DNA of 64,000 nt, from positions 11,676,115 through 11,740,114 of the forward strand of contig OY744615.1 of NCBI GenBank assembly GCA_963556255.1, written 5' to 3'. The notes under the pieces are model-generated. The model was not told where the DNA came from and searched no databases. It was given only the letters and a program-made list of their open reading frames with translations. The position numbers and the translations under genes were made by a program. Positions 1-10,126 of this stretch are shown here, piece after piece (position 1 is the stretch's first letter; every line of letters begins with the position of its first letter). This DNA is from Allolobophora icterica (lineage: Eukaryota; Annelida; Clitellata; Crassiclitellata; Lumbricidae).

Positions 1-308
1 GACAGAATAAAACACCTCTACCAAGCAGAAATCATATCACAGCACGATCTCCTACGATATACCATGCACCAACATCAAATCGGACATAAAATGTTTTTTA
101 AAAATGTCTCTAATTCATCAAATCTGCATCGGAAACGCGATTTCCCAGTGTCCGAGTTTTACACCCTGCCAGAGGCCATATAAATTTTTACGAGAATTGC
201 TCTAATTCAAATTCTAAGACAGATTAACACCTCTACCAAGCAGAAATCATATCACAGCACGATCTCCTACGATATACCATGCACCAACATCAAATCGGAC
301 ATAAAATG

Positions 309-323
309 TTTTTTGAAAAATTT
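309..323. other. T6-G-A5-T3 tract, length-variable site of the monomer
   Basis: This tract is the main source of length change. T5, T6, T7 and T9 forms, a T6A5 form lacking the G (the 215-bp class) and A4 forms all occur. Most forms recur in fixed HOR positions, so they are old type markers and not fresh slippage. One-off T7 examples are near 22942 and 52640. A/T tracts of this kind bend or stiffen DNA and could affect nucleosome placement, which is inference. Confidence 0.8.
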
Positions 324-415
324 CTCTAATTCATCAAATCTGCATCGGAAACGCGATTTCCCAGTGTCCGAGTTTTACACCCTGCCAGAGGCCATATAAA
401 TTTTTACGAGAATTG
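324..415 (+). repeat. Short half-monomer B (92 bp) of a cryptic internal dimer
   Basis: It runs from one CTCTAATTCA to the next. Its order of motifs is CTCTAATTCA, CGCGATTTCC, a TTACACC-like stretch, CCATATAAA, TTTTTACGAGAA and then CTCTAATTCA again. The neighbouring half A carries CTCTAATTCA, CACGATCTCC, GCACC, ACATAAAATG, TTTTTTGAAAAA and CTCTAATTCA in the same order. The distance from the GAT(C/T)TCC core to the next CTCTAATTCA is 61 bp here and 63 bp in half A, so the right-hand two thirds are colinear. Similarity was judged by eye; no identity value was computed. Confidence 0.7.
345..371. other. Nested dyad around CGCG in each monomer
   Basis: In the type monomer TCGGA (offset 128-132) and TCCGA (150-154) form inverted arms. 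Inside them GGAAA (130-134) and TTTCC (140-144) form a tighter dyad with CGCGA between. The two pairings overlap and are alternatives. It is the only clear dyad I see in the unit outside the T/A tract, and could be a protein site or simply chance. It is not a CENP-B box. The CATCAG+GTTCG and AAGCAATTT monomer types break it. Confidence 0.4.
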
Positions 416-539
416 CTCTAATTCAAATTCTAAGACAGATTAACACCTCTACCAAGCAGAAATCATATCACAGCACGATCTCCTACGATATACCATGCAC
501 CAACATCAAATCGGACATAAAATGTTTTTTGAAAAATTT
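416..539 (+). repeat. Long half-monomer A (124 bp) of the cryptic internal dimer
   Basis: This is the diverged partner of the 92-bp half and spans the conventional monomer boundary. The extra length sits between CTCTAATTCA and the GATCTCC core: 61 bp here against 31 bp in half B. Either about 30 bp was inserted in this half or lost from the other. The split is unequal (92 + 124), which hides the dimer from a simple half-period search. Confidence 0.65.
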
Positions 540-2375
540 CTCTAATTCATCAAATCTGCATCGGAAACGCGATTTCCCAGTGTCCGAGTTTTACACCCTG
601 CCAGAGGCCATATAAATTTTTACGAGAATTGCTCTAATTCAAATTCTAAGACAGATTAACACCTCTACCAAGCAGAAATCATATCACAGCACGATCTCCT
701 ACGATATACCATGCACCAACATCAAATCGGACATAAAATGTTTTTTGAAAAATTTCTCTAATTCATCAAATCTATATCGGAAACGCGATTTCCCAGTGTC
801 CGAGTTTTACACCCTGCCAGAGGCCAAATAAATCTTTACGGAAATTGCTCTAATTCAAATTCTAAGACAGATTAACACCTCTACCAAGCAGAAATCATAT
901 CACAGCACGATCTCCTACGATATACCATGCACCAACATCAAATCGGACATAAAATGTTTTTTAAAAATTTCTCTAATTCATCAAATCTGCATCGGAAACG
1001 CGATTTCCCAGTGTCCGAGTTTTACACCCTGCCAGAGGCCAAATAAATCTTTACGAAAATTGCTCTAATTCAAAATCTAAGACAGATTAACACCTCTACC
1101 AAGCAGAAATCATATCACAGCACGATCTCCTACGATATATCATGCACCAACATCAAATCGGACATAAAATGTTTTTTAAAAATTTCTCTAATTCATCAAA
1201 TCTGCATCGGAAACGCGATTTCCCAGTGTCCGAGTTTTACACCCTGCCAGAGGCCAAATAAATCTTTACGAAAATTGCTCTAATTCAAATTCTAAGACAG
1301 AATAAAACACCTCTACCAAGCAGAAATCATATCACAGCACGATCTCCTACGATATACCATGCACCAACATCAAATCGGACATAAAATGTTTTTTAAAAAT
1401 GTCTCTAATTCATCAAATCTGCATCGGAAACGCGATTTCCCAGTGTCCGAGTTTTACACCCTGCCAGAGGCCATATAAATTTTTACGAGAATTGCTCTAA
1501 TTCAAATTCTAAGACAGATTAACACCTCTACCAAGCAGAAATCATATCACAGCACGATCTCCTACGATATACCATGCACCAACATCAAATCGGACATAAA
1601 ATGTTTTTTGAAAAATTTCTCTAATTCATCAAATCTGCATCGGAAACGCGATTTCCCAGTGTCCGAGTTGCACACCCTGCCAGAGGCCATATAAATTTTT
1701 ACGAGAATTGCTCTAATTCAAATTCTAAGACAGATTAACACCTCTACCAAGCAGAAATCATATCACAGCACGATCTCCTACGATATACCATGCACCAACA
1801 TCAAATCGGACATAAAATGTTTTTTGAAAAATTTCTCTAATTCATCAAATCTGCATCGGAAACGCGATTTCCCAGTGTCCGAGTTTTACACCCTGCCAGA
1901 GGCCATATAAATTTTTACGAGAATTGCTCTAATTCAAATTCTAAGACAGATTAACACCTCTACCAAGCAGAAATCATATCACAGCACGATCTCCTACGAT
2001 ATACCATGCACCAACATCAAATCGGACATAAAATGTTTTTTAAAAATTTCTCTAATTCATCAAATCTGCATCGGAAACGCGATTTCCCAGTGTCCGAGTT
2101 TTACACCCTGCCAGAGGCCAAATAAATCTTTACGAAAATTGCTCTAATTCAAATTCTAAGACAGATTAACACCTCTACCAAGCAGAAATCATATCACAGC
2201 ACGATCTCCTACGATATATCATGCACCAACATCAAATCGGACATAAAATGTTTTTTTAAAAATTTCTCTAATTCATCAAATCTGCATCGGAAACGCGATT
2301 TCCCACTGTCCGAGTTTTACACCCTGCCAGAGGCCAAATAAATCTTTACGAAAATTGCTCTAATTCAAATTCTAA

Positions 2376-5167
2376 GACAGATTAACACCTCTACCAAGCA
2401 GAAATCATATCACAGCACGATCTCCTACGATATACCATGCACCAACATCAAATCGGACATAAAATGTTTTTGAAAAATTTCTCTAATTCATCAAATCTGC
2501 ATCGGAAACGCGATTTCCCAGTGTCCGAGTTTTACACCCTGCCAGAGGCCATATAAATTTTTACGAGAATTGCTCTAATTCAAATTCTAAGACAGATTAA
2601 CACCTCTACCAAGCAGAAATCATATCACAGCACGATCTCCTACGATATACCATGCACCAACATCAAATCGGACATAAAATGTTTTTTGAAAAATTTCTCT
2701 AATTCATCAAATCTGCATCGGAAACGCGATTTCCCAGTGTCCGAGTTTTACACCCTGCCAGAGGCCATATAAATTTTTACGAGAATTGCTCTAATTCAAA
2801 TTCTAAGACAGATTAACACCTCTACCAAGCAGAAATCATATCACAGCACGATCTCCTACGATATACCATGCACCAACATCAAATCGGACATAAAATGTTT
2901 TTTGAAAAATTTCTCTAATTCATCAAATCTGCATCGGAAACGCGATTTCCCAGTGTCCGAGTTTTACACCCTGCCAGAGGCCATATAAATTTTTACGAGA
3001 ATTGCTCTAATTCAAATTCTAAGACAGATTAACACCTCTACCAAGCAGAAATCATATCACAGCACGATCTCCTACGATATACCATACACCAACATCAAAT
3101 CGGACATAAAATGTTTTTTGAAAAATTTCTCTAATCTGCATCGGAAACGCGATTTCCCAGTGTCCGAGTTTTACACCCTGCCAGAGGCCATATAAATTTT
3201 TACAAGAATTGCTCTAATTCAAATTCTAAGACAGATTAACACCTCTACCAAGCAGAAATCATATCACAGCACGATCTCCTACGATATACCATGCACCAAC
3301 ATCAAATCGGACATAAAATGTTTTTTGAAAAATTTCTCTAATTCATCAAATCTGCATCGGAAACGCGATTTCCCAGTGTCCGAGTTTTACACCCTGCCAG
3401 AGGCCATATAAATTTTTACGAGAATTGCTCTAATTCAAATTCTAAGACAGATTAACACCTCTACCAAGCAGAAATCATATCACAGCACGATCTCCTACGA
3501 TATACCATGCACCAACATCAAATCGGACATAAAATGTTTTTTGAAAAATTTCTCTAATTCATCAAATCTGCATCGGAAACGCGATTTCCCAGTGTCCGAG
3601 TTTTACACCCTGCCAGAGGCCAAATAAATCTTTACGGAAATTGCTCTAATTCAAATTCTAAGACAGATTAACACCTCTACCAAGCAGAAATCATATCACA
3701 GCACGATTTCCTACGATATAGCATGCACCAACATCAAATCGGACATAAAATGTTTTTTAAAAATTTCTCTAATTCATCAAATCTGCATCGGAAACGCGAT
3801 TTCCCAGTGTCCGAGTTTTACACCCTGCCAGAGGCCATATAAATTTTTACGAGAATTGCTCTAATTCAAATTCTAAGACAGATTAACACCTCTACCAAGC
3901 AGAAATCATATCACAGCACGATCTCCTACGATATACCATGCACCAACATCAAATCGGACATAAAATGCTTTTTGAAAAATTTCTCTAATTCATCAAATCT
4001 GCATCGGAAACGCGATTTCCCAGTGTCCGAGTTTTACACCCTGCCAGAGGCCATATAAATTTTTACGAAAATTGCTCTAATTCAAATTCTAAGACAGATT
4101 AACACCTCTACCAAGCAGAAATCATATCACAGCACGATCTCCTACGATATACCATGCACCAACATCAAATCGGACATAAAATGTTTTTTGAAAAATTTCT
4201 CTAATTCATCAAATCTGCATCGGAAACGCGATTTCCCAGTGTCCGAGTTTTACACCCTGCCAGAGGCCAAATAAATCTTTACGAAAATTGCTCTAATTCA
4301 AATTCTAAGACAGATTAACACCTCTACCAAGCAGAAATCATATCACAGCACGATCTCCTACGATATACCATGCACCAACATCAAATCGGACATAAAATGT
4401 TTTTTAAAAATTTCTCTAATTCATCAAATCTGCATCGGAAAGCAATTTCCCAGTGTCCGAGTTTTACACCCAGCCAGAGGCCATATAAATTTTTACGAGA
4501 ATTGCTCTAATTCAAATTCTAAGACAGATTAACACCTCTACCAAGCAGAAATCATATCACAGCACGATCTCCTACGATATACCATGCACCAACATCAAAT
4601 CGGACATAAAATGTTTTTCGAAAAATTTCTCTAATTCATCAAATCTGCATCAGAAACGCGATTTCCCAGTGTTCGAGTTTTACACCCTGCCAGAGGCCAT
4701 ATAAATTTTTACGAGAATTGCTCTAATTCAAATTCTAAGACAGATTAACACCTCTACCAAGCAGAAATCATATCACAGCACGATCTCCTACGATATACCA
4801 TGCACCAACATCAAATCGGACATAAAATGTTTTTTAAAAATTTCTCTAATTCATCAAATCTGCATCAGAAACGCGATTTCCCAGTGTTCGAGTTTTACAC
4901 CCTGCCAGAGGCCATATAAATTTTTACGAGAATTGCTCTAATTCAAATTCTAAGACAGATTAACACCTCTACCAAGCAGAAATCATATCACAGCACGATC
5001 TCCTACGATATACCATGCACCAACATCAAATCGGACATAAAATGTTTTTTAAAAATTTCTCTAATTCATCAAATCTGCATCGGAAAGCAATTTCCCAGTG
5101 TCCGAGTTTTACACCCAGCCAGAGGCCATATAAATTTTTACGAGAATTGCTCTAATTCAAATTCTAA
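2376..5167. repeat. 14-mer HOR, copy 1 (13 monomers)
   Basis: Order of types: T5 monomer, two type monomers, a hybrid carrying both CCATACACC and the ACAAG tail, type, CGGAAA-tail, GATTTCC+GCATGC, ATGCTTTTTG, CCAAATAAATC tail, AAGCAATTT+CAGCCAG, TTTTTCG+CATCAG+GTTCG, CATCAG+GTTCG with the short tract, then a second AAGCAATTT monomer where the other copies have TCTATAATT. It is one monomer short because two types are fused in the unit at 3023-3229. Compared with copies 3 and 4 this is clearly the same HOR. Confidence 0.8.
3023..3229. repeat. 207-bp hybrid monomer with 9-bp deletion
   Basis: It combines the CCATACACC base (near 3085) and the ACAAG tail (near 3203), which sit in separate monomers in the other 14-mer copies. 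Nine bases are missing after CTCTAAT near 3135, so CTCTAAT runs directly into CTGCATCGG. The deleted segment is bounded by short AAT homology. The simplest reading is one unequal exchange joining two monomer types, plus or together with a small deletion. Confidence 0.75.
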
Positions 5168-7108
5168 GACAGATTAACACCTCTACCAAGCAGAAATCAT
5201 ATCACAGCACGATCTCCTACGATATACCATGCACCAACATCAAATCGGACATAAAATGTTTTTGAAAAATTTCTCTAATTCATCAAATCTGCATCGGAAA
5301 CGCGATTTCCCAGTGTCCGAGTTTTACACCCTGCCAGAGGCCATATAAATTTTTACGAGAATTGCTCTAATTCAAATTCTAAGACAGATTAACACCTCTA
5401 CCAAGCAGAAATCATATCACAGCACGATCTCCTACGATATACCATGCACCAACATCAAATCGGACATAAAATGTTTTTTGAAAAATTTCTCTAATTCATC
5501 AAATCTGCATCGGAAACGCGATTTCCCAGTGTCCGAGTTTTACACCCTGCCAGAGGCCATATAAATTTTTACGAGAATTGCTCTAATTCAAATTCTAAGA
5601 CAGATTAACACCTCTACCAAGCAGAAATCATATCACAGCACGATCTCCTACGATATACCATACACCAACATCAAATCGGACATAAAATGTTTTTTGAAAA
5701 ATTTCTCTAATTCATCAAATCTGCATCGGAAACGCGATTTCCCAGTGTCCGAGTTTTACACCCTGCCAGAGGCCATATAAATTTTTACGAGAATTGCTCT
5801 AATTCAAATTCTAAGACAGATTAACACCTCTACCAAGCAGAAATCATATCACAGCACGATCTCCTACGATATACCATGCACCAACATCAAATCGGACATA
5901 AAATGTTTTTTGAAAAATTTCTCTAATTCATCAAATCTGCATCGGAAACGCGATTTCCCAGTGTCCGAGTTTTACACCCTGCCAGAGGCCATATAAATTT
6001 TTACGAGAATTGCTCTAATTCAAATTCTAAGACAGATTAACACCTCTACCAAGCAGAAATCATATCACAGCACGATCTCCTACGATATACCATGCACCAA
6101 CATCAAATCGGACATAAAATGTTTTTTGAAAAATTTCTCTAATTCATCAAATCTGCATCGGAAACGCGATTTCCCAGTGTCCGAGTTTTACACCCTGCCA
6201 GAGGCCATATAAATTTTTACAAGAATTGCTCTAATTCAAATTCTAAGACAGATTAACACCTCTACCAAGCAGAAATCATATCACAGCACGATCTCCTACG
6301 ATATACCATGCACCAACATCAAATCGGACATAAAATGTTTTTTGAAAAATTTCTCTAATTCATCAAATCTGCATCGGAAACGCGATTTCCCAGTGTCCGA
6401 GTTTTACACCCTGCCAGAGGCCATATAAATTTTTACGAGAATTGCTCTAATTCAAATTCTAAGACAGATTAACACCTCTACCAAGCAGAAATCATATCAC
6501 AGCACGATCTCCTACGATATAGCATGCACCAACATCAAATCGGACATAAAATGTTTTTCGAAAAATTTCTCTAATTCATCAAATCTGCATCAGAAACGCG
6601 ATTTCCCAGTGTTCGAGTTTTACACCCTGCCAGAGGCCATATAAATTTTTACGAGAATTGCTCTAATTCAAATTCTAAGACAGATTAACACCTCTACCAA
6701 GCAGAAATCATATCACAGCACGATCTCCTACGATATACCATGCACCAACATCAAATCGGACATAAAATGTTTTTTAAAAATTTCTCTAATTCATCAAATC
6801 TGCATCAGAAACGCGATTTCCCAGTGTTCGAGTTTTACACCCTGCCAGAGGCCATATAAATTTTTACGAGAATTGCTCTAATTCAAATTCTAAGACAGAT
6901 TAACACCTCTACCAAGCAGAAATCATATCACAGCACGATCTCCTACGATATACCATGCACCAACATCAAATCGGACATAAAATGTTTTTTAAAAATTTCT
7001 ATAATTCATCAAATCTGCATCGGAAACGCGATTTCCCAGTGTCCGAGTTTTACACCCTGCCAGAGGCCAAATAAATCTTTACGAAAATTGCTCTAATTCA
7101 AATTCTAA
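5168..7108. repeat. 14-mer HOR, copy 2 (9 monomers, internally deleted)
   Basis: Order: T5 monomer, type, CCATACACC, type, ACAAG tail, type, a hybrid (6463-6678) with GCATGC and TTTTTCG+CATCAG, CATCAG+GTTCG, then TCTATAATT with the CCAAATAAATC tail. Compared with the full copy, five monomers are missing, exactly those between the GATTTCC+GCATGC type and the TTTTTCG type. Whole-monomer loss keeps the array in register. Confidence 0.8.
6463..6678. repeat. Hybrid monomer marking a five-monomer deletion
   Basis: The left part carries TATAGCATGC (near 6519-6528), normal for one monomer type. The right part carries TTTTTCG, CATCAG and GTTCG, normal for another type five monomers away in the full HOR. 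The switch lies between about 6522 and 6556. One mismatch to this model is that the left part has GATCTCC, not the GATTTCC usually linked to GCATGC in this HOR, so a second conversion or another donor is possible. Confidence 0.65.
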
Positions 7109-10100
7109 GACAGATTAACACCTCTACCAAGCAGAAATCATATCACAGCACGATCTCCTACGATATACCATGCACCAACATCAAATCGGACATAAAATGT
7201 TTTTGAAAAATTTCTCTAATTCATCAAATCTGCATCGGAAACGCGATTTCCCAGTGTCCGAGTTTTACACCCTGCCAGAGGCCATATAAATTTTTACGAG
7301 AATTGCTCTAATTCAAATTCTAAGACAGATTAACACCTCTACCAAGCAGAAATCATATCACAGCACGATCTCCTACGATATACCATGCACCAACATCAAA
7401 TCGGACATAAAATGTTTTTTGAAAAATTTCTCTAATTCATCAAATCTGCATCGGAAACGCGATTTCCCAGTGTCCGAGTTTTACACCCTGCCAGAGGCCA
7501 TATAAATTTTTACGAGAATTGCTCTAATTCAAATTCTAAGACAGATTAACACCTCTACCAAGCAGAAATCATATCACAGCACGATCTCCTACGATATACC
7601 ATGCACCAACATCAAATCGGACATAAAATGTTTTTTGAAAAATTTCTCTAATTCATCAAATCTGCATCGGAAACGCGATTTCCCAGTGTCCGAGTTTTAC
7701 ACCCTGCCAGAGGCCATATAAATTTTTACGAGAATTGCTCTAATTCAAATTCTAAGACAGATTAACACCTCTACCAAGCAGAAATCATATCACAGCACGA
7801 TCTCCTACGATATACCATACACCAACATCAAATCGGACATAAAATGTTTTTTGAAAAATTTCTCTAATTCATCAAATCTGCATCGGAAACGCGATTTCCC
7901 AGTGTCCGAGTTTTACACCCTGCCAGAGGCCATATAAATTTTTACGAGAATTGCTCTAATTCAAATTCTAAGACAGATTAACACCTCTACCAAGCAGAAA
8001 TCATATCACAGCACGATCTCCTACGATATACCATGCACCAACATCAAATCGGACATAAAATGTTTTTTGAAAAATTTCTCTAATTCATCAAATCTGCATC
8101 GGAAACGCGATTTCCCAGTGTCCGAGTTTTACACCCTGCCAGAGGCCATATAAATTTTTACAAGAATTGCTCTAATTCAAATTCTAAGACAGATTAACAC
8201 CTCTACCAAGCAGAAATCATATCACAGCACGATCTCCTACGATATACCATGCACCAACATCAAATCGGACATAAAATGTTTTTTGAAAAATTTCTCTAAT
8301 TCATCAAATCTGCATCGGAAACGCGATTTCCCAGTGTCCGAGTTTTACACCCTGCCAGAGGCCATATAAATTTTTACGAGAATTGCTCTAATTCAAATTC
8401 TAAGACAGATTAACACCTCTACCAAGCAGAAATCATATCACAGCACGATCTCCTACGATATACCATGCACCAACATCAAATCGGACATAAAATGTTTTTT
8501 GAAAAATTTCTCTAATTCATCAAATCTGCATCGGAAACGCGATTTCCCAGTGTCCGAGTTTTACACCCTGCCAGAGGCCAAATAAATCTTTACGGAAATT
8601 GCTCTAATTCAAATTCTAAGACAGATTAACACCTCTACCAAGCAGAAATCATATCACAGCACGATTTCCTACGATATAGCATGCACCAACATCAAATCGG
8701 ACATAAAATGTTTTTTAAAAATTTCTCTAATTCATCAAATCTGCATCGGAAACGCGATTTCCCAGTGTCCGAGTTTTACACCCTGCCAGAGGCCATATAA
8801 ATTTTTACGAGAATTGCTCTAATTCAAATTCTAAGACAGATTAACACCTCTACCAAGCAGAAATCATATCACAGCACGATCTCCTACGATATACCATGCA
8901 CCAACATCAAATCGGACATAAAATGCTTTTTGAAAAATTTCTCTAATTCATCAAATCTGCATCGGAAACGCGATTTCCCAGTGTCCGAGTTTTACACCCT
9001 GCCAGAGGCCATATAAATTTTTACGAAAATTGCTCTAATTCAAATTCTAAGACAGATTAACACCTCTACCAAGCAGAAATCATATCACAGCACGATCTCC
9101 TACGATATACCATGCACCAACATCAAATCGGACATAAAATGTTTTTTGAAAAATTTCTCTAATTCATCAAATCTGCATCGGAAACGCGATTTCCCAGTGT
9201 CCGAGTTTTACACCCTGCCAGAGGCCAAATAAATCTTTACGAAAATTGCTCTAATTCAAATTCTAAGACAGATTAACACCTCTACCAAGCAGAAATCATA
9301 TCACAGCACGATCTCCTACGATATACCATGCACCAACATCAAATCGGACATAAAATGTTTTTTAAAAATTTCTCTAATTCATCAAATCTGCATCGGAAAG
9401 CAATTTCCCAGTGTCCGAGTTTTACACCCTGCCAGAGGCCATATAAATTTTTACGAGAATTGCTCTAATTCAAATTCTAAGACAGATTAACACCTCTACC
9501 AAGCAGAAATCATATCACAGCACGATCTCCTACGATATACCATGCACCAACATCAAATCGGACATAAAATGTTTTTCGAAAAATTTCTCTAATTCATCAA
9601 ATCTGCATCAGAAACGCGATTTCCCAGTGTTCGAGTTTTACACCCTGCCAGAGGCCATATAAATTTTTACGAGAATTGCTCTAATTCAAATTCTAAGACA
9701 GATTAACACCTCTACCAAGCAGAAATCATATCACAGCACGATCTCCTACGATATACCATGCACCAACATCAAATCGGGCATAAAATGTTTTTTAAAAATT
9801 TCTCTAATTCATCAAATCTGCATCAGAAACGCGATTTCCCAGTGTTCGAGTTTTACACCCTGCCAGAGGCCATATAAATTTTTACGAGAATTGCTCTAAT
9901 TCAAATTCTAAGACAGATTAACACCTCTACCAAGCAGAAATCATATCACAGCACGATCTCCTACGATATACCATGCACCAACATCAAATCGGACATAAAA
10001 TGTTTTTTAAAAATTTCTATAATTCATCAAATCTGCATCGGAAACGCGATTTCCCAGTGTCCGAGTTTTACACCCTGCCAGAGGCCAAATAAATCTTTAC

Positions 10101-10126
10101 GAAAATTGCTCTAATTCAAATTCTAA
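7109..10126. repeat. 14-mer HOR, copy 3 (full length, 3,018 bp)
   Basis: Fourteen monomers in order: T5, type, type, CCATACACC, ACAAG tail, type, CGGAAA tail, GATTTCC+GCATGC, ATGCTTTTTG+CGAAAA, CCAAATAAATC tail, AAGCAATTT, TTTTTCG+CATCAG+GTTCG, CATCAG+GTTCG, TCTATAATT+CCAAATAAATC. This is the best complete copy. The marker ATGCTTTTTG recurs 3,016 bp later in copy 4. A private GGGCAT base (near 9778) marks this copy. Confidence 0.85.

Larger units (their letters stand above)
218..433 (+). repeat. Type monomer (216 bp) used as reference for variant sites
   Basis: This copy represents the commonest form. Landmarks by offset: GACAGATTA 1-9, GATCTCC 44-50, CCATGCACC 60-68, T6-G-A5-T3 tract 92-106, CTCTAATTCA 107-116, CATCGG 126-131, CGCG 135-138, CAGTG 145-149, GTCCGAG about 149-155, CCATATAAA 175-183, TACGAG 188-193, second CTCTAATTCA from 199. 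The sites that vary and define monomer types are GATTTCC, GCATGC or CCATACACC, ATGC5 or T5/T7/T9 tracts, TCTATAATT, CATCAG with GTTCG, AAGCAATTT, CACTG, GTTGCAC, CCAAATAAATC, and TACGAG changed to ACAAG, ATGAG, CGAAAA, CGGAAA or CGAATA. One GATC site per unit predicts a 216-bp DpnII ladder. Confidence 0.95.
1..2375. repeat. Left-edge 6-mer then 5-mer higher-order unit
   Basis: Two monomers starting at 1 and 1296 share an unusual opening, GACAGAATAAAACACC, and an AAAAATGTCTC tract, 1,295 bp (six monomers) apart. Each is followed by type monomers, then a T6A5 monomer with the CCAAATAAATC tail, then a monomer with TATATCATGC instead of TATACCATGC (near 1136 and 2216). The first unit has six monomers (1-1295) and the second five (1296-2375, 1,080 bp). 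The monomer near 1512 carries the GTTGCAC change. These openings were not seen elsewhere in the window, so this is probably the edge of a different HOR domain that continues to the left. Confidence 0.75.

Noticed and set aside
345..371. CENP-B box in the CG-rich dyad
   Set aside because: The required TTCG....A..CGGG pattern is absent on both strands. The GTTCG monomer types supply TTCG but not the distal CGGG.
345..371. Compensatory pairing changes between CATCAG and GTTCG in a hairpin
   Set aside because: The two changes are nearly always linked, but they hit bases that do not pair with each other in the dyad, so linkage by descent explains them.
395..404. TATA-box promoter at CATATAAAT
   Set aside because: It recurs in most monomers as part of the unit, is changed to CCAAATAAAT in many, and has no gene downstream. 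AT-rich satellite sequence gives such matches by chance.
4672..4690. RNA polymerase III B box (GTTCGAG in the GTTCG monomer types), suggesting tRNA or SINE origin
   Set aside because: Only a short core matches, the terminal CC is missing, most monomers have GTCCGAG, and no A box or tRNA fold is visible.
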